Of a DNA stretch of 64,000 nucleotides, positions 1 through 12,400 are shown piece by piece; within the stretch, counting starts at the first letter, position 1; every line of letters begins with the position of its first letter. The notes beneath the pieces are model-generated. The model saw only the letters and a program-made list of their open reading frames with translations. It did not search any database and was not told the origin of the DNA. Location: NCBI GenBank assembly GCA_035578905.1, contig JAQJVL010002628.1, positions 1 through 64,000 on the forward strand, in the 5' to 3' direction. The stretch comes from Stictocephala bisonia (Eukaryota > Arthropoda > Insecta > Hemiptera > Membracidae). Position numbers and translations under genes: made by a program.

Positions 1-236
1 ATTGTACAATTAATTGGTTTGTTCTATTTTGCGGTTTGCATGCAGCCAACGAGCCTACTTGGAACGAGTACGATTGTGGAATTCAGGAAGTGGAGTGGAG
101 TGGAGAGAAACATGGAATTGAAATGGAAGTTGGAGCAGTCATATACCAGAAGGCGCTGGCTGTTGTAATTGCCGGGCAGTCGTGTTAAACGTACTTTATT
201 ATTTGTTATTTAGGCTTATCTTAAATAAATCTCATA

Positions 237-453
237 ATGAACGGTATAGTTAGTACTATTTTGAAAACAACATCGTTTCGAAGTTTTTCAAGTTTGTTAC
301 GACAGAATGTTCATCACGGGACAGCAAAAAGGCAGTTCGCAAGAACAATTTGGAACATGTGCAATAGAAATGATCTTGCCAATAATTTACAGATATCACC
401 GCCTAGTACAATGTGTAGCTGTGGGTGTGGATCAATGAGGGCACATACTAAAG
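237..453 (+). CDS. C1QBP: p32 exon 1: start codon and mitochondrial presequence
   Basis: The exon starts at the ATG of 237 and ends at ...ACT AAA G before the donor GTGAGG at 454, leaving one base of codon 73. It encodes 72 residues rich in Arg, Ser and Thr with almost no acidic residues at the start (MNGIVSTILKTTSFRSFSSL), as expected of a matrix-targeting presequence. It ends in a Cys-Ser-Cys-Gly-Cys-Gly run followed by His-Thr, which is where vertebrate p32 is also Cys-rich just before the mature domain. The sequence before 237 looks like a 5' UTR (no long ORF, in-frame TAA at 222-224). The transcription start is not determined. Confidence 0.9.
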
Positions 454-3400
454 GTGAGGTACTAAAATTTAGACGTTTTCGCACCTACTAGAGACCTCAA
501 AACTTCACATTTTTCAGATGGGCGGCTGTCTCATAGTGCAGTTCAATTGGCCCAGATCAATGTACAGGAAAATATGTAGGGGAACATTAAAAACATTAAC
601 AAATATGTTCACGTACACAAATAAATACAGCACTGTCCAAATTAATACATAATTTTAAGTCTAATCTTTTAAAGTGACAAGGATGAGATTAGACTTAACA
701 CGTTCCTTGCGGATGACGCCGAGTGGCGTCATAGCAGATGTTCGAGGAATGCGGGTGACTCCTAGTGGCGTCATTCGCGCGCATCTATTCCCCCTCCATT
801 TTTGCAAGTAAAAGATTTTCGAAACTCGTTTTGACTGATTGTATCTTGTGTGTCATAAGTTTAGTTGTACGTAAGTGATAATCATTATAGATTTTAGAGT
901 TTTAAGTTATTTTAAAATGAGTGATAAAAATCCTAGTTGTTAACGTGAGTTTGAATCACTTACTGTAAGTGAAATAGATCGTCTTCATGATTGTGATTCC
1001 GATATTGAAGACTATAGCAGTGGTGTAAGTTATAGTTTGAGTCAAGTTAGTGATAGCGATAGTGACTTAAGAGATATTACTGTATCAGCAAATATTTCTC
1101 GTACACGTCTCACGTCTCGTACACGTGTACATATTAGAAAAACATCTATTTTTTTTGTAAATATTATATTGAACTTTTTGCAAAACATACAACAACATTG
1201 GAAAATGAGAGGAACTGTACGTGTATGGGTGGGCAGGTGGGTCAATATCACTGTACGTGTATGTGTGGGCAGGTGGGTCAATATCACTGTACGTTTATGG
1301 ATGGGCGCTAGGGTCAATATCACTGTACGTGTATGGTGTGAGCGGGTGGGTCAATATCACTGTACGTGTATGGGTGGGCGGGTGGGTCAATATCACTGTA
1401 CGTGTATGGGTGGGCGGGTGGGTTCAATACACGTACGTTGATGTGATTTTTCTTAATTTATTCTCTACTGCATGGTGTTGGTGGATTTTCCTCTTAGGTA
1501 AATTTTTGTATGTCCTATTTTTCCTTTTCAATTCGAACCCCCGCCCACCCATACATGCACTGTGTTATTGACCCACCTGCCCACCCCCATACACGAACAG
1601 TGGTATTGACCCACCCACCCACCCATACACGTACAGTGGTTTTAACTTAACAGACAGAGGCCAGACAAGAGACCAGACAGAGGCCAGATTATTATTGGCA
1701 CTGACCCACCCGCTCGCCCATACACGTACATTGGCGTTGACCAACCCGCCCGCTCATACACGTACAGTGGCATTGACCCACCCACCTGCCCATACACGTA
1801 CAGTGGCATTGACCCACCCGCCCACCCCATACACGTACAGTGGTATTGACCCACCTGCCCACCCATACACGTTCAATGGTACTAACCCACCCACTCACCC
1901 ATACACGTTCAATGGTACTACACAACCTTCTTGACCTACCCATCCCCCCATACACGTACAGTAGTGTTGACCCCACCCACCCACCCGTACACGTACAGTG
2001 GTGATAAAATTACACGTACAGTGTGTGGGAGGGCGGGTGAGCCAGTATCACTGTACGTGTATGGGTTGGTAGCTGGGCCAGTACCACTGTACGTGTTATC
2101 TTATTAAAAATATATCTTTTACAGGGAAACGGTTTGTTTCTCTGAGCTAGACCTAGGCCTATACTATAAAAAAAAAAAAAAAAAATTAAGTTATGCAATT
2201 ATTATGAGATGATGAAAACCCTCTTGGTTTGAGCAGTTGTAGGCCTTTCAGCAATTACTAATAATAGTGGTTCCTGGTCTCACCTACTCCTTCAGAATGC
2301 CTGAAAGGATAAAATCATTTCGCTCTCACCTATGCTCAATCCTGCCAAACATCCACTGTCCTCTACTCTCCTGCCCCGATACTTTCTCTTTTCGAACCTT
2401 GCTATGTTGATTTCGACGATAAATCAAGGGCCGCCAGGTTGGTTAAACCTCAGAATGTTGGTGGTCGATAAACATTTTGTGGAAAAAGGAATATCAACTG
2501 ACCACCCTTCTGCGAGACACTGCAGTTGTTCATATTGAAGTGAAAGAAGCACGCACATATTTTCAAGCTCTGCTGTTAAGTGGCATGGTCACCTGATAAA
2601 GCTGCTAATTCAGGGACCATAAAACTTACAAAAATAACAAGTACTACTATTCTTATAGCCCACCACAAACAACCTGTTGCTCCTGAAGGCGAGCCTCTTC
2701 TAGCTCTCATTCAATCAACTAATCCTGTTTTAGTAGGGGACACCTGCGGGTGTGGTTGCTGTGTCTTGCTGTACGTGTTCGTAGTGATTGCAATGTAACA
2801 TGTGGGTAAAAGCACATACAAAAGTTGAGTGTATAAAGTTAATCAATTTTGTAAATTGTGTGATATGAAATAGCATAAAATGGCAAACAAGACATTGTAT
2901 TTCTCATCGTAATAAAATAATAGCAAACATAACATCAAATTTAAAATAAAATTTACCACTTTGCAGGTAAATTACGTAATTTAAAATAACTGATGAGCAA
3001 GACCAGTCAGTGAGGATCTGTTTTTAAAAAATTTGGAGTAATGGGGAAAATAGTTTCTTAATTCTGTACATATAAAGAAAGTCCAAATTCTCATCTTTGA
3101 GATGTTGTATTTATAACTATAAACATAATTTTAAAACGTTGACTGCTATACATGTTAGACCTATACCACGTCTATATCTGAAAGTTAAAAACAAAAAAAA
3201 CTACTCAGCATTAGTGTTTTCAGATGCTAATTTGAGATCAGGAAGTCGGTGGAATGGTTTATTGTTCATTCCCTGTCAGTAAAAATCCATGGGTCGGATC
3301 CGGGTCGTCAGCTCCTGGGGATGCGCCAAGAAGGCAAATGTATGGCAACATTTTCAAAATGCACCCAAACAATGTCACAAACACTTTATATTTCACTAAA

Positions 3401-6400
3401 AACTAATTGTTATATATTTACAATATTTACAACGCCATCCAATAATATTTGTTCCTGTTTCCGGTCACTTCCAAGGTCATCATCACTTTCATTACGATCA
3501 GCCATTTTTATTTAAATTAACACTATTACTTCACTAAATGATAATAAGCTATATAAAACACTAATAAAAATAAACTATATACAAATATAATATAAGCAAC
3601 TACTCACTAAATACTATAAAAACAATAACGTGTATAAGAAAACTCAAAAAATCGCTAGGCGGAAACGACGAACACAAAAATATAGCACGTGTTGCACTGA
3701 AGGAGCGGGCGACATACAATCCTCCCTCCACAAGAGCTGAGCTCACACTGCCTAGTATAAGAGAACATTGCAGCGCGACACGGATCCGGGGCACGCGCAC
3801 TCGGCGCTCGGCCACGCGGGACCCGGAACCGGGTCGTCAGCACTCAACGTGTTAATGAAATAACTACTTGGGAGGTGTTAAATAGCTGAATATAAAGTCA
3901 TTGAAATCGAAAAAATGGAACATTTTTTGACCAAACAACTTTAAACCTCAGCCTTTGGCCTCAGCGAATTGTTAACAAACACTGGTGATTACTTATGATA
4001 TACAATGTTTAATAAATGCCCACTTGCAGCATGATTGATAGCAGACTCTGATTCTTTTTACAAAGTTTTCTATCACTTGTACACAAACTTGAGGCTGGAT
4101 TTCTTGAATACACAATAAATTTTCCCCTTTGATGTCTTGAATGGTTTGAAGACTATTAGCATGTAGACAAGTGACATGAAATATCCCCTAAGAAAATAGA
4201 AAACAAAACAGTCTTATGTAGTAAAGTCACATTATCTTGCTGGACAGTTTTGATAGCGCTGAGCTTTTTGGCATAATCGTACTTTTAGGCCTAATGCACT
4301 TTAACAATAACTACACATTGACTTGTGGTGTCATCCATGACTGGAAATGGGAGTTGATACTGATCACTAGGTATTTTTGGATTCCAAACCAAACGCAAAT
4401 AAAAGAACAAGGTATTTAAATCCGGCGTTCTTATTGCATAACCGTTATATGTAAATTTATGTACAGTAGCTCACCCACTACACTTGAGCTCCAACTTATT
4501 TATAGTCTAAATTAAACATTTAATGTTAGTGCTTAGCCTGTTTCAAAAGTGATCATTTATGTTATTTATGTGCTAATGATTAACTCTTTTAGTGCCAACC
4601 TCCTGTTACCTGGACGTCCCAAAAACTATGGACAAAGTGCCAACGTCCTGTTAACAGGACGTCACAAACAAAATCCATTAAAAAATTCACAAATAACGTT
4701 TTTGTAGATTTAGGATTATACGTATACTTTTATATAAAAACCATTATTTTGGTATGGTTGTATGATATTTAGTTATATTTTGATACTAAACATTCCAAAA
4801 CCTGTCAGAAAACAGCTGTTTTCAACAACATAAAAATTGCCATAACTTTTTTTATTTGTCAACAAATTATTGTGAAATTTCAACAAGATATTAATAACTA
4901 AATTGTCTTCAAAGTAACATGATTGAATAGAGCCCACCTATTTTTGTCATGGTCATAAGAATGCTCAAAGAAAAAAAGACAATAACGTTTTTATATCGTA
5001 AGTTTATTTTTAATAAAAGTAGCATGTATGGTGCAACGCTATTTTGAATATGTTATTTAAATAGACTGGTTATTTATGCACAATTACATATAAAAATTAT
5101 ACATTTTGTGTCATAAATAACAGAGATATGAATTATTTAATGGCACGTTGTAAAATTGATAGAAACCCTCTGGCACTAGCAAAGAGTAATTTTTAAAATT
5201 CTTCTGGCACTAAAAGGGTTAAATAAAAAACTCCATTCAATTACCATTGAATCTTTAAAGGTCAGCGAGGTAGAGCTCAGAAGGCAGATGTGATAAAATC
5301 ATGCTTAAAAACTTCTTGGGAAAATACATAACTTCCCAAAGTTTCATGACGATCAGTCTCATGTTGTAGTTATGTATGACGTTCAGACACAGACATGCAT
5401 TTGCTTTTGTATTATTTATAGATCAAACATAACTTTCACTGAATCAATCAACTTACTCTTTTTAACATTAAGAAAGATCTATAACCTTCTCAATATTTTA
5501 CACACCATTATTTACTTTCCAACTGCTGATAAAATTTCATAAACATCGTTGTTTACATTTGAAGTTTGCAACCTGTGAGCAGTAAAAGAAACTAATTACC
5601 CCTCTCACTCCCCCATTTCTTTCTCTTGAGTCGCTCGTCCGGAAGTATTTCCTGTTCTCCAGCCTGGCTGCCCAAATTGTCTAATGTGGCCACGTCAATA
5701 TTCCTTGTCCTTGACATTGTTCCTTGTGGTTTGTTGTGCGTGCAAAGACATAGCAAACTTTAAGTTGCGAGGGCAGGGATACTCACTACGTACCCCTCGG
5801 GTCGCTAGCACCCTTTAACACTATTTTTTTGCGGCTTTAATGTTTTTTTAGAACTGCAATAATGTATTAAGTGCAGGAAGTAAAATCATTGTCTGTTATT
5901 TCCAATTAATTATTTAAAAATAGTGTTGTATTATACAACATCTTTGGTTTACTGACTAGGTTTCTGTACCAATAATGTATGTTTATGGGTGTGTATAGAA
6001 ACTGTATAATACTGTACTGTACTTGCGACCCTTAGATTATTTTGAAAAAAGTAATAAGGCTCATAATGAAATCCTAGTGAGGAACCCAGATTTAAGGGTT
6101 TGTGTAAATAACAATTTCTGTACATTTATATTTTGAAATTTGGACTGAAGATAGATCCATTCCTAGTAAAATTAAAAAAGTGTTATGATATCGTAGTTGC
6201 GACGGACAATTTATTTAAGTCAGTCGATGACAAAAAATTATGACATTTTGACTAAAGGTAAGTCTAATCATGTAGACCTCCAACAAATTAAAACATTTTC
6301 ACATTCCCAATAAATACGGGTTGATTTTAGGGGTTTGAAATCGAAAATTTTCTTTGAGAGCCTGTAGAGGCTGTTGGAAGTTGTCAGCCATGTTGGTTTT

Positions 6401-9400
6401 AATTCTATAAGAACAATGTTATTTTCAAGCCGAACATACGATCACGCATATCCAAACTAAACAGTTAATTTTAAATGGATTTTTTTCAAACAAACTACAT
6501 TTGATCAAGAATGAAATTGTGCATTAGAATTGCTTTGCGAATTTTTAATTAGGTCTATAGACAAAAATATAACAAACATTTAGTTTTAAGTTTTAATTTT
6601 CAAATAACTAGGCATATTTATTCGAAATATGAAAAGCAAACCCAACGTGCAATATGATAACGTTTAAAATGACACCTCATACACAACTTTTGGTCAATAA
6701 TTAACAAAGAAATGTGGATACGCCAATGACATTGTTCTTATGGGATTAATATCAAAATGGCCGACAGCCTCTGCAGATTCTTAAGAATAACATGGGCAAC
6801 TCGGCTGTACAAAACATGGGCAAGAACAGAGAGCGAGAGAGAGCGTGGGCGCGCAAGAGAGAGAGCGAGAGAGACATGGCTTCACTATAGTGGAAGCCAT
6901 GTCTCTCTCTCTCTCTCCCTCTCTCACTCTCTCTCTCCCCTCCCCTCCCCTCCCCTCCCCTCCCCTCCCCTCCCCTCCCTCGTAGGCTTAGTACATTTTT
7001 AGTTACAGTGATGAGAGGATGAGTCAGTGGTATTTGCGTTTTATAGGTCATTAGAAACCCTATTTTCTGTCAGGGATCGGGACCGCGACAGATTAGAGAA
7101 TAGACGGATTATAGAGAATTCACCCGCCACACTTATATCGCTGGAAACTCATTATTAGTGCTTACGCACGTTTAATTTTAATGCTGTATAGTATATATTG
7201 AATAACGAAATCAGAATGAAAAGGTTAGAAAAAATACATGTTGCAGAATGTATATAGCCTACTGCAGGTCACAATTACGCTTTTTTTACAGTAGGCCTGG
7301 TTTTAATATAAAACATAAGCTTGTACATTATGTAATGAGCACAAAAATTAATTATCAACATTCTTAAAATTAAACTGTAGTACAGTGTAATATATTAAAG
7401 CCAAGTTCCCACGGCTAGTGTTTTCGCAGACATCAGACGGCCCGATGTCGGTGCACAGATAGCTTGTCACCTGTTTACAATTCAATTCAAAACAATCTTT
7501 ATTCATCATTTGTACATTTTCGTTACTTAATATGCAAATGTAAATGGTATAAATACTAAAAACTAAATATCAATATACACAGCAAATTTCATTAACACAT
7601 CTTTAAGAAAGAATAAACAGATAATTATCAATATTAATTACTAATACATCAAATGTCTATAATTATTTATGCATTAATGTTTACACAAAAAAATCGTTAA
7701 ATGAGTATAATGTTTTACTAAGAAGATATTTTTTAGCTTTAACTTAAACAACGAGATTTGAGATATTTTTTATTTTTAGGGATACTATTATAAAATTTTA
7801 CTCCAGCAACTAATGGGTTTTTCCTAAATTCAAGTTTAAATTTTGGAACTGCCAACTGGTTTCGATATCTGAATACCTAATGTTGAAAAATGTTTCTTTG
7901 CCGATTCACGTTCCTCTAAATTTAGCATTACACGAATGGCTTGTTTTTGAATCTGAAAAATACTTTTCAAATTTTGATCACTAGTTGCACCATACATCAC
8001 AATACCAAAAGATATATGTGAGTGAATATGGGCAAAATATACCAATTTTAAAACATCCAACTTACAGAATCTTGATATGCTTTTTGAGGCATACAAACCA
8101 AAGGATATTTTGTTTAAGACCAATTGTGTGTGTTCATTCCAAGTTAAATTTTTGTCCAAAACCATTCCTAAAAATTTTGTACTGTCTAATTGATTAAGTT
8201 TTACTTGCTCTATTTCAATTTTTGAACTGTTCAAACATTTATTTTGGCGTGTACTGAATAAGATAAAGTTAGTTTTTTCAAGATTAAGTAACAAATTTTT
8301 TTTAAAAAATAGTTTCTGATTGAAATCAAATCAATTAATGATTGATCTTCTATTTGTTGCAAAGATTTGTTAGATATAATTAGATTAGAGTCATCCGCAT
8401 ACAAGCACATTTTAGTTCCTGAATTTTTTACAGTCTTTGGTAAGCCGTTAAGGTAACATAAGAACAAGAATAGATCCTTGAAGCACACCGTGTAATATAG
8501 TTTTTGAGTTTGAATTAACAGATATTAATTGATTAAAAATATTTATAAAAGATGTTTCAAAAAATTGTTTTCTATCGTTAAGATAGGATTTTAACCAAGT
8601 TTGTGGCATTCCAACAATACCTAAGTCCCTGAGGGTACTTATTAGGTTATCTTGTGAAACGCTATCAAATGCCTTACACAGATCCATAAATATTCCCGCG
8701 ACATAATCACCTCTGTCAACTGCATCAGTAATTGACTCTATGAAGTCAATGCCAGCAGTTGTAACAGATTTTCCTGGTCTGAAACCATGTTATTCAGAAT
8801 CAAACAGCTCATTGCTTTCAAGGAACTCCATGAGTCTTGTGTACATTGCTCTTTCATAAATTTTAGAAAAAACTTGACAATATTGATAAAGGCCTGTAAT
8901 TATTTGGATCTGCAGTATTTCCTTTCTTAAAAACGCTATTAACCTTTGAGATTTTCAACTTATCAGGGAATATACCCTGGGAATATATCAGTTTTAAAGG
9001 ATGAGTTTATCAGGTGGTGAGTGGCTTAATTAGAAAATGTTTTGCACATTTAATAATTGGCATTGGGACTTCATCAAAACCAGCTGAATACTTATTTTTA
9101 AAAGACATGATAATTTGTTCAAGTTCCAGTTCAGTTATGGGTTTAATTTGAAATTTCTGGAGAGTACTGTTTTGATTATTACTATTACCAGCGATTATAT
9201 TGGAAGCAAAATTTGTGTTTTAGGCAATATTAGGAGTTACATAATGATCAACGGTATTTATAAAATGTTCATTAAATATATTACAGATTTTCACTGGATC
9301 ACTTTCTGTTTTACCATTAATTGTTAGTTTAATTTTATTCTTTTTTTCTATGAGTGGTTTTATTTCATCTATATTTATAAAAGAGGATGTTTGTATATAT

Positions 9401-12400
9401 GTTTGAAGTTTATGCGCTGCCAAACCATCCAACCGATCGCCATGAAACTTTAGGATGTTGTCCTGTATACTCCCGAGATGGTTTCTGTGAAGTTTGATGC
9501 AGATCCGTCCACAGGGTCCCGCCCCACGGGCTCCTAAAGATCCCATGTTATTCAAATGGAGAATCTGAATTGTTTAAAAAAAAAACACATGACTGTGTGG
9601 TTTAATGTAGTTTCACATGCCATAAGCAGATTGAAGTTCTCACAACAACAGTACTGTATATGTTTTGATTTATTGTAGTTTTTCATTTCACCTTGAGAGT
9701 GTAGCACACACTACTTTTACTTGATCAGGTGATCTGTATTTGGTGTTAACCTTTTTTCCTCGGTAATTAAAACATGTGGTGAAATGTGAAAATAAAAAAT
9801 AAATAATTATTTGTTTTGCAGTTTACTTTTTATGACATGCCTCCTAAAAAAATCTAATATTGGTAGAAGAAGCAAAAATGCTTGAATTCTTTCAGCTATT
9901 AGGTTCTAAATCAAACTCAATATTATGACCGGCGAAGCGGGCGGGTACAGCTAGTTATTTATAATATTCCAAACTGTTTTGCAAGGGTTGTCTGACTTGA
10001 TAATTTGTACTAGTTACATATTTATTATTTACTTTTTGTGTCAATCATATTTTTATAATAAAGCTTTTTCTTATCCTTTAACATACTCTTTAAAGTGCTA
10101 TCTTTAGTGACCCTTATTGTTTGACTTAAACAGATTAATTCCTCTTTTTCTTTTTTTAAATCCTCACTTATCCAATCAACTCTACGACAATTCCTTATTC
10201 TAGTTTTAACTTTTGGAAAGCATGTGTTAAAATAGAACATAAAAATATCATATTTCTGATCAACTGGCGCTTGATAAAGATTTAACCATGTCTCAGAAAC
10301 CTTTATCATCAGAAAGTTTATATCATCAGACATGACCGTTCCAATGGCCCATGACCTGTGTAGGCGTCGCGGCTTAAAACTTCATCTCCAACCACAGGCC
10401 TTTGTAGTGCCGTCTCTTTCCCCATGTTGTACGGGATCTGTTCATGCAGCCCCGGACGGCCTGTCCGTACGTCAAGTGTAGACAGGCGAGCTGTTCCAAC
10501 GACCTGTCATCTGGTAGACAGCAGACAAGGCCTTACGGATGACAGGTCGTTGGAACTAGGCTTATGAGGGCTAGACGGATGGATAAGTTATACTCATATT
10601 GTGGCGCGACGAACCCAGACACTGACAGATAACAGAAGTATCTTAGAATGTTGGACAGAATAATAGTGATCATCAAGGATAAATTAAATTGTTCTTATTA
10701 CACGATTATTATAAACCTGTACTCAAAATTCCAAGGTGCAGTATTTACAAATTTGGACACTTATTAAAAACACATTTTATTTATTTATTATTACATAAAT
10801 AACTTGAAATAGCTATGCCCATGGGCTATCCCAGAAATTTACTCAATATTCAATAATAAAATTACCATACCAATTGTTGATTCAACTAGTCTTACATGTT
10901 TTTAATTTTAGATATTAAAAAAATGTCATTGAACAAATTGTAATGGATTATTCTAGAACTTCGTACAATGTTGATAACATTTTCAGGGGTTGCATAAAAC
11001 ATAAGATATCAGTTGATATTGCATGTTTTTTAAATAAGTACCCAAAATACCCGGAGTAGGGTATTTACCCCGAGTTTTTGGGTATAAATACCCTACCCAC
11101 TGGTTCTACATCACTGGGTAGAATGTTTCCTCTTCGCTGATGATATCCTTATCTGACCAGCTTAATCGTTGTTATGTAGACATTACATAAGTACCATTCA
11201 TAATACACAAATTTTATATTGACAGCAACTATTTCATATTCTTTAAACAATTGGGTTTATAAAGTATAAACTAGTAGAGCTTAAAATTGTTTTAATTTGC
11301 ATATATAGAAGCCCAAGTGGTGATCTAGACACTTTTCATAATACCATAGAGCAAGTATTGTCCCGAGTAAACAATTACAAAAAATACTTAATCATATGTG
11401 GAGACTTTCCTTAACTTTTTATCCAAGGATAAAAACTCTTTAGAGCTCATAAATTTGTGTAAAATGCATGGCCTAGAGAGAACTATTTTTCAACCGACAA
11501 GAGGACAAAACTGTCTGGACAATATCTTCACTAATTTACATAACAATTCCATTACTAGTGTTGTAAATCTTCATATTAGTGATCATTTTGGACAACTCCT
11601 AACATTGAATAATGTTGTTTTAAATAATCTAGATAAAACTAATAATAATAATAATAATATAGTAAGTAAGCCTACTACTGGTCCTAAAACAATAAACGAA
11701 GATAATGTTAGATATTTAAATACTATTTAAACAGAGAATTATGGATTGGAGTAATTAAATGTAATTTAGATATAATTGAAAATTTTAACTTATTTATAAG
11801 TATACCATACAGTATTATTATAATTTAAGCTTTATTGTAAATAGTAAGATTTGTACAAGTCCAAGAAAATTAAATAAGGTCCCTTGTATACTGAGGAACT
11901 TAAAAGTGATAAAAACAGATTCCTGCTCTTGTTTGAGCTTAGTAACTCAATAGGTGGCATTTATAAACAAATTTATAATGCAGAAAAATCTAACTACAGA
12001 AAAAAATTAAGAGGCAAAATGGAAACATAATGCCAGTTTTATAAACAGTGCATCAAATAAAACCAAGGCCCTGTGGACTTTAATAAACAAAAATAGGCCT
12101 GGTAATATAAAGTCAAAGTCAAAGCCTATTACTAATAATTGCTCAATTACTCCTGACCAGTTCAACTCCTTTTTTGTGGATGTAGTAAAGTTTGCTCACC
12201 CTCAACTTGTAAATAATCCTGTAAATAATACTTTTAGTCACTTTTTACTTCACAAATCTGTACCAGTTATAGTAAATGAATTTAGTTTTAGCCTAATAAC
12301 TGAACAAGATGTTTTGGATGCTGTAAAATCCCTTTCAAGTAAAAGAAGTTTTGATTATATTGGAATATCAAACGCTCTTCTAAAAGAAATCATTACTAGC

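Larger units (their letters stand above)
699..3851. mobile_element. degraded piggyBac-like element flanked by TTAA
   Basis: TTAA at 695-698 and at 3852-3855 flank a 3153-bp segment with related ends: CACGTTCCTTGCGGATGACG on the left and, on the other strand at the right, CACGTTGAGTGCTGACGACC. TTAA duplication and CAC-type ends are the piggyBac signature. From about 897 the plus strand encodes a short acidic stretch (MSDKNPSC, a stop, then SEIDRLHDCDSDIEDYSSG) resembling the N-terminus of piggyBac transposases. From about 3504 the minus strand encodes a second acidic start (MADRNESDDDLGSDRK). No catalytic core remains, and the middle is filled with minisatellite. The two ends may come from different family members. 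Confidence 0.65.
7398..10565. mobile_element. DNA transposon remnant hosting a LINE and a Helitron
   Basis: Left end AAGCCAAGTTCCCACG (7398-7413) and, reversed, right end AAGCCTAGTTCCAACG (10549-10564) match at 14 of 16 positions. Only about 80 bp (7398-7477) and 225 bp (10340-10565) belong to this element; the rest is a LINE inserted in it. The right part carries a perfect 19-bp inverted repeat (10493-10511 with 10538-10556). No transposase remains and no clear target duplication is seen, so the superfamily is undetermined. Confidence 0.45.

Noticed and set aside
1213..1437. CRISPR-like regular repeat of 36 bp
   Set aside because: Units are directly abutting with no spacers, in a eukaryotic intron. 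It is a minisatellite.
1042..1976. Overlapping ORFs of 74-134 residues with Trp-Val-Gly or Thr-His-Thr repeats (also in the arrays near 41300, 56200 and 63100)
   Set aside because: They are open only because the 36-bp unit is a multiple of three. All frames on both strands translate into repeats.
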